Shown here: positions 7,121 through 8,688 of the stretch, one piece after another
Numbering within the stretch: the first letter of the stretch is position 1
How the letters are laid out: each line of letters starts with the position of its first letter
NCBI GenBank assembly: GCA_003354055.1
Contig: PIVQ01000278.1
Span: 1 to 8,688, forward strand
Direction: 5' to 3'
Source of the DNA: Desulfobacteraceae bacterium
GTDB lineage: Bacteria; Desulfobacterota; Desulfobacteria; Desulfobacterales; Desulfobacteraceae
DNA: 8,688 bases
The notes under the pieces: model-generated
Told to the model about the DNA's origin: nothing
The model's input: only the letters and a program-made list of their open reading frames with translations
Databases searched by the model: none
Translations under genes and position numbers: made by a program

Positions 7121-7183
7121 GATTACACATAATTCCTAAAAATATATAAATTAGACACAAAATACAAAAAAACAGCAAGAAGC

Positions 7184-7192
7184 ATTATAACA
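7184..7192 (-). promoter_or_regulatory. Extended -10 promoter of the malic enzyme gene
   Basis: The minus strand reads TGTTATAAT, a perfect -10 hexamer (7184-7189) with the TGn extension. There is no good -35 at 16-18 bases, only T-rich sequence, which fits an extended -10 promoter helped by an activator. The predicted start near 7177 gives a leader of about 57 bases. Confidence 0.6.
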
Positions 7193-7233
7193 CAAAAAAA
7201 ATGAAGAAACCTAAAGAAAAATGAATTATTTTC

Positions 7234-7249
7234 ATTAGTTGAAACTAAT
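7234..7249. promoter_or_regulatory. Palindrome ATTAGTT-N2-AACTAAT, possible operator
   Basis: Perfect 7-base arms around GA. A second dyad, AATGAA-N5-TTCATT (7220-7236), overlaps its left arm. The centre lies about 64 bases upstream of the predicted malic enzyme transcript start, a typical activator position. The regulator is unknown. Confidence 0.45.
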
Positions 7250-7262
7250 TTATTGTGAGTAA

Positions 7263-7289
7263 ATATTGTTCCATATCATGAAACAATAT
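7263..7289. promoter_or_regulatory. 27-base palindrome, likely operator
   Basis: Arms ATATTGTTCCAT and ATGAAACAATAT flank ATC; 11 of 12 positions pair. The high symmetry and size fit a dimeric repressor or activator such as the TetR or GntR type. It is centred about 99 bases upstream of the predicted malic enzyme start and about 35 bases (roughly three helical turns) from the palindrome at 7234-7249. I do not recognise the motif. Confidence 0.55.
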
Positions 7290-7315
7290 AGGGGGTTACT
7301 TCAAACTATAATGGT

Positions 7316-7342
7316 GTTTTTCTAAAAGAACAAGAGAAAAAC
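7316..7342. repeat. AT-rich inverted repeat after the sensor gene
   Basis: GTTTTTCT and AGAAAAAC are perfect 8-base arms 11 bases apart, about 57 bases past the sensor stop. It lacks the GC-rich stem of an intrinsic terminator and no other terminator is visible between 7290 and 7398, so read-through from the sensor gene into the malic enzyme gene is possible. GTAAATATT also occurs twice (7259-7267, 7350-7358). Confidence 0.35.
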
Positions 7343-7398
7343 GCAAGGGGTAAATATTAGTAAACAATGGGAAAAACCCCCGTTTATGCAAGTGTTTA

Positions 7399-8688
7399 TT
7401 ATTTTTTGGGGTTGAGGAATTCTCCGTATAATTCCTGTTCGCAAACCGGACAGATACTGTGAGTGAAATCGGCTTGCGAATGTTCGGAAATATAGGTCTC
7501 GATCTGCTGCCAGTATCCGGAATCGTCCCTGATCTTCTTACAGGCAGAGCAGATGGGCAGCAGTCCGGACAGGGCTTTTACCTCTTCTAAGGCCTTTTGC
7601 AATTCGCAGGTCCGTTCCGCAACCCGGCTTTCAAGATTTTCATTAAGATCTACGAGTGCTTTTTGATACCTTTCCAACCGGTCCATGAATCCGTTGAATC
7701 CCACAGCCATCCGGCCTACCTCATCTGTGGTCCGGATTTCCATGCGGACGGAAAAGTCGCCTTCCCCTGCAGATTCAAAACGTTGGGCCATTTTAGACAG
7801 GGGGGTGCCGATGAGATTGCCAAGCAAATAGGTAAAGGGGATGAGGAGCAAAACGGCCAGAATTACCGATATTACGATGATATACCGGATAATGGTCAGG
7901 GGGCGATAAAATTCTTCGAGATAGCTGGAAGAGGCAACGATCATGTCGTATTCGGCCAGGTAGTTGAAAATTACCAGTTTTTCCCTTGGTTCTGTTTCGC
8001 TGGGGTTTTTCCATGGATAGATGATCCTACCGTTTTTTTCCTGAATCATCTGACGGATAAAATATCGTCCGTTCGTATCCTTATATCCTGAAATATCTGA
8101 ATTTTGCCGGGTAGGGTGGATGATGGCCGTACCCTGGCTGTTGATCACATAGGAATACCCGGTTTCACCGAATCGAAGCTCCAGTACGCTCTCTTTGAAG
8201 TCCGTAGGGCTGATTAAATCCTTGAATTCATCTCTGTAGGATGATGCGGAAATTATCCAGTCCCAGGGTTCAAAATAGGTCATATACAATGCCTTAGGTC
8301 TTTTTTCAGAATCTCCGGGATTTTTCCACAGGTACTCTATGTAGCCGTTCCGTTTCTGGATCTGGTGCTGGATAAAGGGGTAACCGGACAGGTCCTCGCC
8401 AACCAGCGAGGGATTGGGATGAACCTTAATAATCCCGCCGGAATCAACACAATAGACATACCCTGTGTCGCCTATACTCTGGCTGAGCAGTATGCCGACG
8501 GCACGTTCTTTTGCCACAGCTTCGGTCAGTTTCCCGGTCAATACATCCTGGTAAAACCCAACAACGATTTCTTTATTTTTATCGGCCACTGTCTGAAGGT
8601 GATTTCTGATGGACAGGTTGGCAGCTGTCTGTACCATATTCAGAATGGCTTTGGTGGAATTGTTCAATTCGCTTTCAATATGCTGCTC
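7399..8688 (-). CDS. Membrane sensor: double Cache, HAMP, coiled coil, CxxC...CxxC tail (N-terminus cut by window edge)
   Basis: The frame is open to the right edge; 429 residues are visible (numbered from the edge) and the N-terminal part, probably with a first membrane helix, is missing. Seen: a helical segment (1-60), then two related Cache modules, each starting GDTGY/GETGY (73-77, 174-178) and ending SSYRDEF/SSYLEEF (149-155, 254-260), expected outside the membrane; a hydrophobic helix at about 265-289; HAMP at about 290-342; coiled coil at about 337-373; and a tail at 374-420 with Cys380, Cys383, Cys413 and Cys416. Cache domains bind small molecules such as organic or amino acids. There is no kinase, methyl-accepting, GGDEF or other known output domain. 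The protein ends in TAA at 7399. It lies on the same strand as, and upstream of, the malic enzyme gene, 278 bases apart. The TTG at 8667 is not the start, because the frame continues upstream of it. Confidence 0.88.
   Translation of the reverse strand, partial: EQHIESELNNSTKAILNMVQTAANLSIRNHLQTVADKNKEIVVGFYQDVLTGKLTEAVAKERAVGILLSQSIGDTGYVYCVDSGGIIKVHPNPSLVGEDLSGYPFIQHQIQKRNGYIEYLWKNPGDSEKRPKALYMTYFEPWDWIISASSYRDEFKDLISPTDFKESVLELRFGETGYSYVINSQGTAIIHPTRQNSDISGYKDTNGRYFIRQMIQEKNGRIIYPWKNPSETEPREKLVIFNYLAEYDMIVASSSYLEEFYRPLTIIRYIIVISVILAVLLLIPFTYLLGNLIGTPLSKMAQRFESAGEGDFSVRMEIRTTDEVGRMAVGFNGFMDRLERYQKALVDLNENLESRVAERTCELQKALEEVKALSGLLPICSACKKIRDDSGYWQQIETYISEHSQADFTHSICPVCEQELYGEFLNPKK

Noticed and set aside
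7597..8091. 164-codon plus-strand frame
   Set aside because: Antisense to the HAMP/Cache sensor, whose domains read cleanly on the minus strand; no independent ribosome site or family match.

Overview
The window looks like chromosomal DNA from a strictly anaerobic, Gram-negative, flagellated bacterium, most likely a sulfate reducer of the Desulfobacterota (Desulfobacteraceae type). This is an inference from gene content: a tungsten-type aldehyde:ferredoxin oxidoreductase, a PAS/sigma-54 regulator with a cysteine-bearing PAS domain, a Cache sensor ending in a CxxC...CxxC tail, and flaG. No ribosomal RNA or other taxonomic marker is present. There is no tRNA, CRISPR array, transposase or phage gene.

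Layout. (1) 1-1340, minus strand: sigma-54-dependent regulator (PAS, AAA+, Fis-type HTH), cut by the left edge just after the HTH. (2) 1341-1756: a long gap without a gene, upstream of both the regulator and the divergent flaG. (3) 1757-2125, plus strand: flaG, with no other flagellar gene in view. (4) 2247-5230, minus strand: two translationally coupled genes, an aldehyde:ferredoxin oxidoreductase followed by a two-module class II aldolase, joined by a TGATG stop/start overlap. A hairpin at 2141-2172 probably ends this transcript and sits between it and the convergent flaG. (5) 5396-7120, minus strand: long-form malic enzyme, closed by a strong intrinsic terminator at 5333-5370, so the oxidoreductase/aldolase pair is probably a separate transcription unit. 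(6) 7121-7398: AT-rich control region of the malic enzyme with an extended -10 promoter and two clear palindromes upstream of it. (7) 7399-8688, minus strand: membrane sensor with two Cache domains, HAMP, coiled coil and a cysteine-pair tail, cut at its N-terminal side by the right edge.

How the genes may work together (inference). Malic enzyme links malate to pyruvate. The oxidoreductase oxidises an aldehyde to an acid and passes electrons to ferredoxin. The aldolase beside it has a complete metal site and could be the source of that aldehyde. The Cache sensor upstream of the malic enzyme could detect a small organic acid, but nothing in the sequence ties it to these enzymes. The most novel-looking items are the coupled oxidoreductase/aldolase pair, with a degenerate aldolase copy and a four-cysteine insert in the aldolase, and the sensor whose only visible output is a short cysteine-pair domain.
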